DNA of 64,000 bases from Xenopus tropicalis (GCF_000004195.4 NC_030683.2:78213410-78277409), one strand, 5' to 3'. Numbered from the stretch's first letter, positions 1-12,125 are shown. The notes: generated by a model from the sequence alone, not told the origin. Program-made: numbers and translations.

Positions 1-127
1 AATTTTTGGACGTGCGACGAATTTTTCCGCGGCGAATTTTTTCATCCGTTTTGCGAAACAATCCGCCAATGGCGAAACGCGGAAATTCGCCGCGAATCCA
101 TGCCTGGCGAAATATTTCGCCCATCAC
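1..127. mobile_element. hAT-like MITE, truncated by window start
   Basis: The sequence runs into the window from the left and ends with CGCCCATCACTA, the terminal motif of the complete hAT-like MITE at 6017-6242. The body shares that element's CpG-rich words, such as GGCGAAA and GAATCCATGCC, in inverted orientation. Only one terminus is present, so the duplication cannot be checked. Confidence 0.7.
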
Positions 128-1216
128 TACAGTAGTAAATCATCACCAACTGTCACTCTCTTGTGTCTTATAGCTCCTCTTTAGACTTCCATTAGTAAAA
201 GAAATAAAAGTGGGGATAGTAGAAACCCAGTCTCATTTTTAATATCTGTTCAAGTGAGAAGGATACCATTGACTCCTACCCTTGTATTTGGGGAGTCATA
301 TAACACCATAATATTGCCGATTATCTCATTTGAATTAAATCTGTGAGTTTTTTGACCTTCAAATGCAGAACATTTGAAAGAAAGATATTTATGATTATAC
401 AGGTAATAACATCCATATAATAAGCCAGATTTGATTCAAAAAGAAAATCTGATATCCTTAATTCAATTCTCATGAAATCAAATCTGGCCCAGTAACTGTT
501 ATTACTGTTTCCTGCATATATTCTCCCTGTCCAACACTTTGTACAATAAGGTAATATAACAATCATTGACTATAGATGCATTATTTTTCTGCTTTGCCAT
601 TTGATCATTGCAAAATGAATTATATGGCTACTGGTCCATATATGGGAACTAAGCCAATGCATTTGTAGTAAGACGGCACCACTGCTGATGGATCGAAACA
701 AAAAGCCATAAGAGTCAATGATCTATATTACCATGTGCCTTCATCTGCTGACTAGGAACAGAATTGAAATACCTCCGACTGATTCAACCACCCAACAGCA
801 AAATACACGTAAGCTCATTTAGGAATACAAGTGTAATGTACATAAAAATTGCCATGCACACAATGCAGCACCCCACAATTCCAATTTAAAAGCAGATGCC
901 ACAACTGTTTTTGATTAATCAATGCAGATAATAATTTATATTCACAATGTTAAATCATAGTGTCAGGTTCTCTTTGACGTCCAAGTGCCCCCTCCACACC
1001 AAATAACAAGGTTATAGATACTAAAAAAAAAAGTTCAAAGAATGTCACCCTATGTGACCTTCAAGCAAGAAGACATTTTTATATTTAATTTTGAAATTAA
1101 CATGGAGCTAGCCATATTCTTCATTTCCCAGGATGCCACAGCCATGTGACCTGTGCTCTAATAAAGTTCAGTCACACTTCAGAAATAAAAAGTAATATAA
1201 TTTAAAAATAAAAAGT
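128..1216. other. AT-rich DNA, nothing recognised
   Basis: No open frame with family resemblance, RNA gene or clear repeat was seen. Short A/T runs are present. The 81-residue minus-strand open frame at 321-566 has no recognisable motif. Confidence 0.5.
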
Positions 1217-1275
1217 ACACCATTAAAATCATGACAGAATGCCTTTAAAAGAATTCTGTTATGATTTTATGGTGT
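1217..1275. repeat. Near-perfect palindrome of two abutting MITE ends
   Basis: Words on the left (ACACCAT, AAAATCATGACAGAAT) are mirrored on the right (ATTCTGTTATGATTTTATGGTGT), centred on a TTAA at 1245-1248. The right arm is the left terminus of the TTAA element that ends at 2015. The left arm is an inverted copy of the same terminus. Confidence 0.75.
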
Positions 1276-2015
1276 AATTTTTATTACTGGCTGGTGGGCA
1301 TGTGTAGCTCAGAACAGGAGACAGGATCAAGTTACACACATGCTCAGAGAAGAGGAAGGCTGCCGCTGCCAGCCTACAGGAAGGGGAGAGAGATTTCAGT
1401 GATGTCACTGTAGTCTTCACACTGCTGTAGGCTGCCAGCACCATATCTCAGAGAAGCAAGCAGGGATCTGGGAATTGAGATATGCAGTAAGTACTTAAAA
1501 AGAATTCCTCTAGACTTACTTTTAATTTATATTAACCTTTCCTTGTCCTTTAAGTCTCCCCATATTTCACCTGTTCAGATGATCAGAAGCCAAACAAGAA
1601 GAAAAAACGCTGAGCTGTGCAAAGAAAGTTCCCATAATGCCTCACTCCTGCACAGACACCCAGACCAAGTGAACATGCTCAGTCAGTAAGACTATGAGGA
1701 AGCTTCCTGCTGATTGGCTCAGATCCACATTCCTAAGCGGGGGAGTAAGTTTTTAGCATTCTTGAGGGAGGGAGGAGCAGGAGAGGGGAGAGAGCAGACA
1801 GCTGCATGTCTCTGGCCGAGGAAAACAGACACAACAAATCTTTTGACAGAGAACTCAGTGCAGCGTCTCTGTGAGTGCTTATGGCTGTATTTACCTTTCT
1901 GATAAAGCTTAATTAGTTTTTACCTTTCTTTCTCCTTTAATGCAAGACTCTGTTTGGGTAGCACTATTAATTGATGCTTTTTGTAAAAAGTTTTCTCATG
2001 ACAGAATCCCTTTAA
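1245..2015. mobile_element. TTAA-flanked MITE (T2/Kolobok-like) holding a second T2 MITE
   Basis: The left end TTAAAAGAATTCTGTTATGA and the inverted right end (ACAGAATCCCTTTAA) are matching terminal repeats with TTAA at both outer edges, as known for T2/Kolobok-type elements. Inside, roughly 1550-1940 is a different T2 family, ending TTTCTCCTTTAA at 1940, that recurs at 26306-27117 and about 56105-56891. The inner left boundary is unclear. Small open frames in both strands are by-products. Confidence 0.65.
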
Positions 2016-3154
2016 TATGTGCTTCTTGGAGAGAAAAGCGAGTTATAAAAAAGCTTTGTTTCTCTGTTTTCAAAATTTCCATGAAAAAATAAATAGGAAA
2101 ATTACATTCCAAGAATGTTTGCTCCTACTATTCACACAACTGACTGGTGCTTGAGTCTGGATGCTTTAAAGAATGTATTTTAAAAGTAAGATGGAAATGA
2201 TTTTTGTATATATTTTTCCTGCTTTAGCTGATAAAAGAGATTTGTTTTTCTTTGTTTCTGGCTAAAAGGTTTTCAGTGCTGAATTCAAGCAGAGAGGCTC
2301 AGCAAGAAAAATACTTTGCAAAAACCAACCTATGTCCTCAGTGAACCCATTAGGAGTGAAAGCAACTCAATTCTATCTAAGATATTATCCTGAAAATAGC
2401 AACTTTTTTTTGGATTTACATATGGAATAATCAGCATCAATAAGGACCATCCTGTTTTCTTTTTCTTTAGAAGAGAATCCTCTTTAATTAATGTCTCAGC
2501 CAGTCTAGACATGTACCGATTGAACCAGCTACCAATTATGTTATTCATTTCACCAAAGCTTTGCTTGCTGCTGTTCTTTTAGAAAGCAGAGAGACAAGGA
2601 CTAGCCTTTGCAGCATACACAGCTACATAATGGACACATAGGAGCGGTGACAAGCTTTGTCTCTTTTGTGTAATTAGCACTGTATTTCTAATCATGCTAG
2701 CCAATCAGTTTTATCCATCGACCCGCCACATGCTAAAAAAAAAAGTCAATATGGACAGATGTGTGATTTAATTCATATTTGCTATGCAAAATTCCAACAA
2801 AATAAAATTCTGATCCATAGGAAGGCATAATGTTCATTCTAATCTGCTGCTGAGCCAAGGAAACAATTCATTGCATGCATTCCTAGGGTACACCACAATG
2901 GCTAGCCTTTGAGTCGCTGTTTCATATCAAATAAAAATATAATTCACAGTGTAGGGTAAATATAGTATAGCAAGTGAAATGCATGTTTTGTGTTGTGCCA
3001 TCTTTCTCTGTGAATATACAGTATAAAAATGTTACTATTTTACTGATAAATGGACCGAAAAAATGGAAATTTTACAATATTAAACTTCCAGGTGGCCCTT
3101 TTCTCTATTACAGCAATACATATGGCTCGATTCATATGGCCATATATGGTCATA
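2016..3154. other. AT-rich DNA, nothing recognised
   Basis: No coding, RNA or repeat signature could be supported. The 72-residue minus-strand open frame at 2330-2548 shows no family motif. Confidence 0.45.
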
Positions 3155-3378
3155 TACCCAGAATGCTTGGGACCTGGGGTTTTCAGAATAAACCCAATAG
3201 GCTTGTTTTGCATCCAATTAGGATTAATTATACCTTATTTAAGGATCAAGTACAAGGTACTGTTTTATTATTACAGAGAAAAAGAATCATTTATAAAAAT
3301 TAGCATTATTTGCTTATAATGGAGTCTAAAGGAACTTTCTGGATAATGGTTTCCAGCTAAGGGATCCCTTACCCTGTC
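3155..3378 (+). mobile_element. Degenerate CAGGTA-type MITE
   Basis: The order of conserved words matches the better copies at 3703-4027 and 28085-28405: GGGACCTGGGGTTTTC, AATAAACCCAATAGGC, GATCAAGTACAAGGTACTG, then TAATGGAGTCTA and AAGGGATCCC. Both tips are eroded and the second stretch of the element is lost, so this is an old copy. The two overlapping open frames here are chance. Confidence 0.7.
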
Positions 3379-3589
3379 ACATGTTGTAGTAACTATGATT
3401 AAACCTAGAATACCTTGGTAAATGACACCAATGCCAAGGTCAGATCAAGCACTGTGACTAAATACAGTATCATCATACTAAAATGTGTGCTAATAGAGCA
3501 GTGCCAGTAACGGTGGCTTATAAAATGTCAAATAGTTTAAAATCAACACAAATGAAATATATCATATAATATTACACTGCTTGTATGTG

Positions 3590-3608
3590 TGTATATATAT
3601 ATATATAA
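3590..3608. repeat. (TA)n microsatellite
   Basis: Simple alternating TA tract of about 19 bases. Confidence 0.9.
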
Positions 3609-3702
3609 AATCCCTATCTGGCTGGGTCCTTAAGCACAACAGAGGTGGGTCCCAGAGCAACATGGGCGGGTCTATGGGATTGCAGTTTTTTTTTTCATTG
3701 TA

Positions 3703-4027
3703 CAGGTATAGGACCCATTATCCAGAATGCTCGGGACCGAGGGTATTCCGGATAAGGGGTCTTTCCGTAATTTGGATCTCCATACCTTAGGTCTACTAAA
3801 AAATTTATAAAACATTAAATAAACCCAGGATTGTTTTGCCTCCAATAAGGATTATTTATATCTTAGTTGGGATCAAGTACAAGGTACTGTTTTGTTATTA
3901 CAGAGAAAAAGCAAATCAGTTTTAAAATTCTGAATTATTTGATTAAAATGGAGTCTATTGGAGACGGGCTTTCTGTAATTCGGAGCTTTCTGGATAATGG
4001 GTTTCTGGATAAGGGATCCCATACCTG
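3703..4027 (+). mobile_element. CAGGTA-type MITE, near full length
   Basis: It starts CAGGTATAGGACCC and ends GGGATCCCATACCTG, so the tips form a terminal inverted repeat. The subterminal words CCGGATAAGG and TCTGGATAAGG are also inverted. The interior holds GATCAAGTACAAGGTACTG, shared by the other copies in the window. It is non-coding and about 325 bp. I remember this as an abundant Xenopus repeat but cannot name the family safely. Confidence 0.85.
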
Positions 4028-4369
4028 TACCTGCTAATGAATATGCTAATTGACGAAGGAGTCTATCCCAGAAATATTGCTTCACTTTGAACAAACACGC
4101 AGAGTTAAGCCCTGTTTGCATTGCACCTATTGTTCCGGCTAAATTCCTTTTATGCAATATGGAGGGTGCCGTCCCTCTAGACTGAGCACTGGGTTGTACA
4201 GCTTGAAGAGGCTGTGCTGGTGAAACTTCCTATGGTCCTAAGCAGAACATGCCACAGGAGGTCACTGTGATATTTATATAAGTTAAATGATTTATTATTT
4301 GACCCATAACAGACTTTGTGCACCATTGGTTTTAAATTTCAGTGGTTAATGCTACTAATGATAAGCATG

Positions 4370-4885
4370 ACCCCCAGGACCCCCCCACTACTGCTTCCCG
4401 TCTACCCCACCAAATAAATTGCGTGACAATATCATTGGATAATAATGGCCACAGCTTTATTGAACATTACAGACATTAACCATTACATAACCATTACATA
4501 ACCGTTTATTAACCTGTAAAACAAGATACCTGTTTAGAACATAACCATAACATTGCCATGTAAATGAACGACATGTATTGAACATCCCTAACCAGAGCCC
4601 CTGTCAGTCTGCCCTTGCATAACATATCCCACTATCCTCCAGCCGCCCAAGGCCCTGGCTCGGAGGGTACTCCCACAAATCCAGGCTCCGCAAGCCACCA
4701 ATTAAAGGAAGAGGCCCCTTTACCTCAATCCCACCATCCCCTTCCTGAAGGTTTGCCAAAATTCCATCCACACTCAATGGTCACCCACCTTAGGGGTTAA
4801 CCATCCCACAAATCCCTTAGTATATATAACAGCACCGCTTCCCGCGGCAGACTGACATGGGCCTGCCCATGCTGTGACAGTACCT
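4370..4885 (-). mobile_element. LTR-like sequence with possible primer-binding region
   Basis: Read on the minus strand, the block opens TGTCACAGCATGGG and has a TATATATA box shortly after. It carries an AATAAA signal near its end (plus-strand 4459-4464) and finishes ...GATATTGTCA. Just beyond is TTTGGTGGGGTAGACGGG, which resembles a primer-binding region after a 5' LTR. This layout suggests an LTR plus the start of a leader from an old LTR retroelement. No second LTR or coding domain was seen, and there may be other explanations. Confidence 0.4.
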
Positions 4886-5224
4886 CACCACTTACCAGGG
4901 TTTTCACCCCTTTGATGACTCTCCCTCCAACTGTTTATCTGCCAGCTTGGGCCCCCTTTTAATCCCCCATGCCCCACATAAGCCACCATATATATATATA
5001 TATATATATATATAGGGAGGGCGGGTGGGCAACTTCACCTTTTGGCTCCTTTATTAAAATGGTGGCTATCCCAGCCTGTCCACTCCTAAAATGGCCTCTG
5101 CCCCTCCTCCCCCCTCTGGCCCCCCCTTTCCTGGCTATCCATTACTGAGCCCCCGCGTAGGGGTGGGCCCAGGTCATGCTGCCCCTCCTCCAACCTGTTC
5201 AGCTGCTATCCGTGACATTACATT
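4886..5224. repeat. (AT)n tract and C-rich low-complexity DNA
   Basis: An AT microsatellite lies at 4988-5014. It is followed by a pyrimidine/GC-rich stretch whose proline-rich open frame (from 5091) is low complexity rather than a recognisable protein. Confidence 0.55.
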
Positions 5225-5570
5225 ATTGCTTGAAAGAACTATTGGCTTTCACCAACAGTACAATACTACATTAGTTGTGCAAATTGTATTAACCTTTTTA
5301 TCTACAATTGGATTTGGATACAGTTGGATTTTGGGAAATATAAACAATTACTTTTATTGTAGTTGGTTAAGAAAGGGTACAATAAAACAATTTTAAACAT
5401 GTAGATAACCTAGTCATCAGAAAAAAGTAACATTCTGGACTGACAAAAAAAGGGAGGATCTCACTCTGTTCCTCACCAATATAAATGACTGTAAAATCAT
5501 CATGGCCAAAACCACATTTAAGATATGTTATGACCTAAGTTCTGAAGAAGGACATAGACAGCTCTGAAAC
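5225..5570 (+). pseudogene. Penelope-like reverse transcriptase fossil with hammerhead-like core
   Basis: Conceptual translation gives a stretch ending ...YFYCSWLRKGTIKQF, then HVDNLVI where Penelope-type enzymes have YIDD, and after a frameshift FWTDKKREDLTLFL. The order and spacing resemble the catalytic YIDD region and the helix after it in Penelope-like elements. At 5542-5548 CTGAAGA, and at 5566-5569 GAAA, match the two conserved core segments of the hammerhead ribozymes carried by this class. Stops and frameshifts show it is dead. The match is from memory, and a CR1 or other RT origin is possible. Confidence 0.4.
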
Positions 5571-6008
5571 ACCAAGGTCACTGCAACAGCTACAAATATA
5601 TCTCAATATTTTGAACAAAGGCTCCGCAGAGATCCAATTCTGAAGACTCCTAAAAACAATGCACTGTTAGAGATTTGTGCTAAGGAAACACCACCGAATA
5701 TACAGTATCTGAGATGCGTCATCTGACGTTGGAGACAATTTAGGGAGAGAGGTGATCAACGACATGCTTTGGACTTATCCTTTCCTTCAGATGTGTTAGA
5801 AAAAGATTGTATCCCTGTTTTTGGTTTAATGCACTAAAGTCTGTTGCTATTGTAGCTGTACAAGATACCTTAATACATTTACACCAAAGCTATATGGTCC
5901 ATCAAATTCTATTTGTAAGTAAATGGAATACATCTACCTTTTTTATCCGCACTCTGGAATTTAATCTCAACTTTATTTGTTCTCATGAAACTGAAAATAC
6001 AAAAACTG
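5571..6008. other. Unassigned DNA after the Penelope-like fossil
   Basis: There is a 70-residue plus-strand open frame at 5807-6019 without a recognisable motif. The region may be more of the same decayed retroelement. Nothing further could be supported. Confidence 0.35.
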
Positions 6009-6016
6009 TTGGCCAA

Positions 6017-6242
6017 TAGTGATGGGTGAAATGTTTCGCTAGGCATGGATTCGCGGCGAATTTCCAAGTTTCACCATTGGCAGATTGTTTCGCGAAACGG
6101 ATGAAAAAATTTGCTGCCCGTCCAAAACTTGTCGCCCACGTCAAAAGAATTGTCGGAATAGTTGCATGACAATTTTTTTGACGCGCAACATTTTCCGCAA
6201 ATTTTTTGGCAAATCGAAACGGGACAGATTCGCTCATCACTA
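6017..6242. mobile_element. Complete hAT-like MITE with perfect 8-bp duplication
   Basis: The element begins TAGTGATGGGTGAA and ends TTCGCTCATCACTA, forming terminal inverted repeats. It is flanked on both sides by TTGGCCAA (6009-6016 and 6243-6250), an identical 8-bp target duplication as hAT transposases make. It is 226 bp, CpG-rich and non-coding. The identical duplication suggests the insertion is not very old. Confidence 0.93.
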
Positions 6243-6428
6243 TTGGCCAAGTATATCATCATATCACCATATGATTTTTTCTTAAATGTAACACAAATGT
6301 TATTCCCTTTTTGCTAAACACAGGTCTACAAAGAAATTACTTGACCTAAAAACCTACCTAAAGTCTTATATATAATCTGTATAGAATTTATAAAAACAAT
6401 TGATATTATGCAACATATATATAGATAC

Positions 6429-6432
<4 letters not shown>

Positions 6433-6480
<48 letters not shown>
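6433..6480. repeat. (AT)n(AG)n compound microsatellite
   Basis: About 14 AT repeats run directly into about 11 AG repeats. The tract is likely length-polymorphic. Confidence 0.95.
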
Positions 6481-6482
<2 letters not shown>

Positions 6483-7414
6483 ACATTTTTCCACTTAGTT
6501 ATGAAAAAGACAGAAAAACAAAAAAAAATCTACATATCTTTATATAATTTTCTATATAACAGCTTCTGCATAGTTACTTCCTGAATGGATTTAATATGTG
6601 GAAATTCCTGAATGTATATTTAAGAATTCCTACTACGCTAATTAGCTACATTTTCACCGTCACTAGAATACAAGCACACCATGCACTTACATATATAATG
6701 CCTCTTTCGAAAAATAAACAAAATTACACAAGGGTCTCCCTGTTTGCCAGCCCCTGACTACAGCACCTGCTCCCTATCCTACTAACCAAGCTGAAGTTTA
6801 GTATTGGGAAAATGCTAATTAAATATACATCTCCAGGGAATCTCATTGGGCACTTACATAAAGGGGAAGATTTATTATTACTTGAGGGTTGGGTTGGGTT
6901 TAGGTATTTTGATGTAGAAAAACACAAATATCATGATCGCATTGTATTGCATCAATTGCCTTTTCCCTCCAACATGCTTTATGTCAGCTTAAAACTTTTA
7001 AAAAAATAACCTGATCATATATACGTAAAGCACGCAGATGGCTTGCAAATGAGGGAGCTCAGGAAATTATCAGTGAGGATAAAAGATCCTGGACTAGGGG
7101 TTGGCAACAGAGGTACCTTGCTGGCGCCCCTCACTGTTACGCCCTAGGCAGGTGCCTCTTCTGCCTACCCCTAGTTCAGGCACTGGTTATAGTTATTGGC
7201 TTTCTTTGTATTAAAGTCAAACTCAAACCTTCCAGACCTTTTCTTGTCATCCTTTTAAACGTCATACAAAGGTATTGATTATTATGGTTACTTAAAAAAT
7301 GCAGCAGCTTGTTTGTATGCATTTGTTGAGGAGCTACAAAAAGTTGTGCTAATGTTTATATATTGATATTCTATAGCAAATTAAATTAATTAAAAGATTA
7401 GTGTTTGAAAGACT
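6481..7414. other. Mostly unassigned DNA
   Basis: A short inverted pair at about 7090-7177 (CTAGGGGTTGGCA ... CTACCCCTAG) looks like a small hAT-type remnant, but no matching 8-bp duplication was seen. Nothing else was recognised. Confidence 0.4.
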
Positions 7415-8020
7415 TTAAAAAAAGAACTAAAACCCTAAAGATAAATATCTCTGGAAATGCCATATTTTATATACTAAACGGACGCACTAGCTTAAAGTTT
7501 CGGCATCTCTATAGTACAAATGATATAGGTTTTCATAGTTGTCACTGGATCTTCCCATCTTGGATTCTGGAACTATCCGGGACACTGCACATGCTCAGTC
7601 GGCTCTGAGCAGCAGTTGAGAAGCAGAGCTTGGGGGTTCTTGCAAATTATTAAGCAGAAAATAAAGCTGGCCTGTCATATAAACTGATGTTCCAAATCTG
7701 ATTATTAAATTCTGATGCTATGGTTATCTAAATGAATTACTAATCAGTGTTATATTGTTACGTTTATATTCTATATAAGAAGTATTTTTGTAAAGTGGTG
7801 GTCCCTAAGTTCAGGTTACTGACAGCAGTGCAGAGTATGTGCAGGGAATCAGCAGTAAAGAAGAATTTGGGGAGCTACGGGGGGAATCTTCAGAGGCACC
7901 GATCTTCCCTGCTAAAGGGCTGTGGATGCCTTTGGCTGTATTGTGGGTAAAGAACATGTCAACTTGCATCTGAAAATTGCACTTTACATACTGCACTACT
8001 TTAGTAAATGCCCCTTTATA
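7415..8020 (+). mobile_element. TTAA-type MITE, older copy of the 11224 family
   Basis: It shares an ordered series of blocks with 11224-11793: ACTAAAACCCTAAA, CATGCTCAG, TTGCAAATTATTAAGCAGAA, TAATCAG, and GACAGCAG...GCAGGGAA. The left tip has TTAAAA and the right end is degraded. It has no coding content. Confidence 0.65.
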
Positions 8021-11000
8021 TACCTAAAGCTAATGCCACACTTGGCATTAACTAATTAATTTCAGCAATGTCACATGTAGTCACATGACAGTGACATGAA
8101 TACCTTAGCCTATCCTTGCTCACATGGGGCAGATGTGGGCCTAAAAATTGCAGACTAATTGCTCAGGTTGATGCCATTTATTTCACTGACTAAAGGCTCA
8201 GGTGGAATGGGGTGGTTTGGGTAGTTTCTTCTTAAGAGTTTTGGCTATTTAAACCACACCTATTGCAGATAAAGGTGTATAATTAAGCACACAGTCATGT
8301 TATCAGTTCCAATGTGTGGCATACTGAAGAGTTTAGTGACTTTAGATACCATGATGTAATGCCACCTTAGTTCCTAAAATTTCTGCTCATCTAGAGCCTA
8401 GAGCCCTGTTCAACTGTGGTTGTGAAATGGAAATGTTTATTCTCAAAGTGGTAGCCCACACAATCCGATCACCAAGCCTTTATCCCTAATCTCAACTCTC
8501 GGGAGTCAACAAACCCTATGAACAATGTTTCAACATCTAGTGGAAACTAATGTTGGAACCTTTGGGCTTATAGTGTACATGGCCTGGTCTTGGAAAGAAA
8601 GCTTTAGTGAAATCAATATGTAGGTTCTGCATCCACTACAGATAATAACATTTATTTAAGCAGCAGGAGAGTGTTCCATGCAGGGAGGGACAAGGCTGGT
8701 TGAAGCTAAAGTTATACCCTGGTTCCTTACTCATTTCGTTTTTAGGGAGCATGCAAAATGTAATAAATGTTTGGTTTTAGTACAGAATTACAGCATAATC
8801 TTATATTTCTTGTGATAGCTGGATGAATAGTGATTGTCAAAGTGATTCATGCGTATGATTCATATTAGTGCACATTGGAAGGAAGCAACTCTGGTACATT
8901 GTTTATTACTGAGTTACAGTCTGGCATGATTTGAGTAATATAGCTCCTTTTTTTAGACTTAATGTACACAAGCCACCTCCATACTATTTCAAGGCTCAGC
9001 ACATTTACATGGGCAGCTCTTCACTATATACAAACTATAAAGGGAATTTCAAAAGTTACATCTTTGAGCTTCATAGTTGCACAATCTCTCTCCACACTTT
9101 AACAATACCACATTTACTGCACGTAAGATCTTCTGACCTCTCATAATGATGTTTGTTTAGGGGGCAGAAGATACTGCTGATTCATTGCCTTACAAGTTGA
9201 ATGACACAAAAAGGGTGACCAAAACCATTCTGAGAGTGCCAGAACTGTGAGACAGAGATATCACCTCAGTGAGTAAGCCGCCACTGGGAGGATATTGGCA
9301 GAACTACAAGTGTTTACTACACAGGAGCAGCTGCCTTGGTCCAAGTAGAGTACAGTATCTGTGGGATGAGAACAGTTTATAAAAGCCATTTTCTGGGAAA
9401 CCACTCTAAGCCTGGTAGTGAACAAATAGCAAAGAGGCTGCAATCTGAAACATTAAAGCTTGCTGGTTTATTGTTGTTTGATGTTATATGTACCTTGTGC
9501 TGTTGTTTATAAGGAAATGCTATATGGAATACAATGTGGTTGCAGCTGTAGTATTAAATATAGAGAGGAATTCTAACATACATATGTACCTACATCTCAT
9601 TTTTCTAGGTTCCCTGTTATGGTAGCAAATGGGTAACATTCATCCAACACCCAAAGAAAATGTCCCTGTTTATCTAACTCCTTACCTGGAATTTATTTAA
9701 TTGTTGTTGTCTACAGAGTATGAGGTGCGCAATATGACTAACCAAATTATTTAGTATTCTGCTACTGCCCCCTGACACAATTGCCTTTTTTAGGTGGTTG
9801 ATACATTGCTTAGTTTGTGTGACCTATGATAGAATACCTTAGATAGAATGTATTTCTTGTGTCTGCGTGGCAGCATAACAGATGCAATTTAACAAGCAGC
9901 ATCAATAAGTACATTGGAAACAGCCAGAAATAAGCGATGAACTAAAGCCATATGAAAAAGAAAAATGGTCTGTGAGATGTTGAAAGGTTCATAATGTTTT
10001 AAGAAGAAAATGGGGTGCATCCTGCTTAACTGATTCATAATGCACTTGTACAATGGTACCAGTGCCAAAGCTAAACACTCAGTAAGCCCTAAAGGAAGTT
10101 ACAGCCAAGAGAGAAAAGTTAGTACCAAATGACTACAGGAGTCAGAGGAATTAGACAGCAGCATATAAAATGCACTAGTTAATTCCTCACCTGCCATCAA
10201 CTACAACAATCTGCAATCAGCTAAACTGTATTTAAAAAGCAAGATGTAATCTGCAATAAAAAGGAAAAAGGCAGAGCTAATCAGCAAATTGAATAAATAA
10301 CCCCCCTCCTCTATCCTGATGACTCCTACTGATTCAAACAGCACAGCCAGCCAAGCACATGTTGTCCTTAGGTTGCAAACTGGGCAGAGTCCCAAGTGAG
10401 TACCCTTGCAGGAGCCTCAGTCGGGAAAGCAGAGTCTAAAAAGAAAAAGTAACCTGCCAAAGATAGCAAAGGCAGAAAGAAGAAGCTGTCTCCAAGGAAG
10501 TAGGGGCTTTCATAGCTTTGTTGGTATTTTTCTCATGTTCCTTCTGTTCCAGAGACATGAATTTTATCCATCTGTTATAGTGTCATGGGGAAACTTAGAT
10601 AGTTAAAATATCTATCAATATAAACATGCACACTAGGAAATATGCAAAAAGAAAGAACCAGTAAATGAATTACAATATTTACATGTTCTGCTTAGCACTG
10701 CGTTATAGCAAAGTTAAAAATAAAGGTGCCTTACATTGCAAAAATCTTCTTTCAGTGAAATACAACAGAGTGCAGGGAAATGCTGTAAATCTGCAGCCAA
10801 ATCTCGACAATTCTTAAAAGATTTCTTCACAAAGTGGGGCAAATTTACATTGCAGCCACAGCGCCAGTTCATTGTACATTACAAAATGCCAAGAAAAACA
10901 GTTATAGGAGTGTAAATATTATGCATCCCCCTAGTTGTAAAGAAATATTGATTTTAGTTTTGGCGTTATGGCCTTTTAAATATAGCAAATATGGAACATT

Positions 11001-11223
11001 CTTTCCTTCTCCTTACTGAGGGGGCAGTCATGCCGCAGACTAGGCTGAACTAAAAGCTTCCACATAAACAGAAATATAAATTACCAACCCTATTTCACCA
11101 GCCGCTATGATCAACAGACTTAAAGTAAAATAAATTTGTTGAGGCATACCTAAAAGACCCACAGCCCATAAAAACGTTCCTGGAGGTATAGGGGCCCTGC
11201 ATTTAATACAAATTGGTTACCGT
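8021..11223. other. Unique-looking AT-rich DNA
   Basis: No gene, RNA gene or repeat family was recognised in this 3.2-kb stretch. Open frames are all under 75 residues and lack motifs. Regulatory function cannot be judged from one sequence. Confidence 0.45.
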
Positions 11224-11793
11224 TTAAAGGGAAACTAATACCCTAAAAATGTATATGGGTACAAAAGCCACTTTTTTAATATACTGAATTTATTGCACCA
11301 GCCTAAAGATTTAGCATCTCGATAGTAGAAATCCAGTTCTCACAGGAGCTCCCCACCTTGAATTTGCTGGAAGTTTCAGTGGCACTCACATGCCCAGTTC
11401 ACTCTGAGCAGCTGTTAAGAAGCTGAGCTTAGGGGTAGTTGCAAATTATCAAGCAGAAAATTAGCTTTGTCTGTCATATAAGCTGATGCCATAGGGCTGA
11501 TTATTAAATGCTAATTTCACTGGTTTCTGAGCTGTCATGTAGTAATTATCTGTATTAATTACTAATCAGCCTTATATTGTGACATTTATATTCTGTATAT
11601 ACAGTATATTGTGCGTCGGTCCTTAAGCTCAGTAACTGACAGCAGCACAGGGCAAGTGCAGGGAAGCAGCAGAAGAAGATGGGGGGCTACTGGGGTCACA
11701 TTTGGAGGCACAGATATTTGCTGCCAAAGGTTTGTGGTTGCCTTGGGCTGGTACAAAAGCCAAAAACATAATATACATTTCTGCCCTACTTTT
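11224..11793 (+). mobile_element. TTAA-type (T2-like) MITE
   Basis: It opens TTAAAGGGAAACTAATACCC and carries the same ordered blocks as 7415-8020. A reversed partial copy of the same family lies at 48044-48215. The right end meets a LINE 3' end directly, so the terminal inverted repeat there is not clear. Confidence 0.7.
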
Positions 11794-12125
11794 ATAGTAA
11801 TATAGTAACACTGGCTAAAAAAAAAGACACATCCATCAAGTTCAACCTTTTATGTCTATATAAAACCTGCCTAACTGCTAGTTGATACAGAAAAGTGCAA
11901 AATCCCTCTGATGCTCTTGTTTGCCCCAGAGAGGGAGAAATTCCTTCCTTACTCCAAGGTGACAATCGGACCAGTCCATGGAACAACTTGTACAAAGGGC
12001 TATATTCAATTTACTCACTTGCTAAAAGCCATCCAACCCCTTCTTGAAGCTATCTAATGTTTCAGCCAGTACTAACAATTCCGGGAGAGAATTCAACAAC
12101 AGCTCTCACTGTAAAAAAAAACCAA
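11794..12125 (-). pseudogene. 3' end of a CR1/L2-type LINE
   Basis: On the minus strand, codons at 12093-12025 read NSLPE...LDSFKKGLDGF followed by a stop at 12024-12022. This resembles the last residues of the LINE reverse-transcriptase ORF, where NSLP and SFK.LD are conserved. The rest is 3' UTR ending in short ATAGTAA-like repeats, as expected at a LINE 3' tail. It is 5'-truncated, which is typical of target-primed reverse transcription. A second UTR copy lies at 22535-22800. Confidence 0.75.

Noticed and set aside
5091..5396. 101-residue plus-strand open frame as a gene
   Set aside because: First half is low-complexity proline-rich DNA; second half is better explained as decayed reverse transcriptase.
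7090..7177. Small hAT element with CTAGGGGTTGGCA end
   Set aside because: Ends pair, but no 8-bp duplication was visible, so it was not listed as an element.
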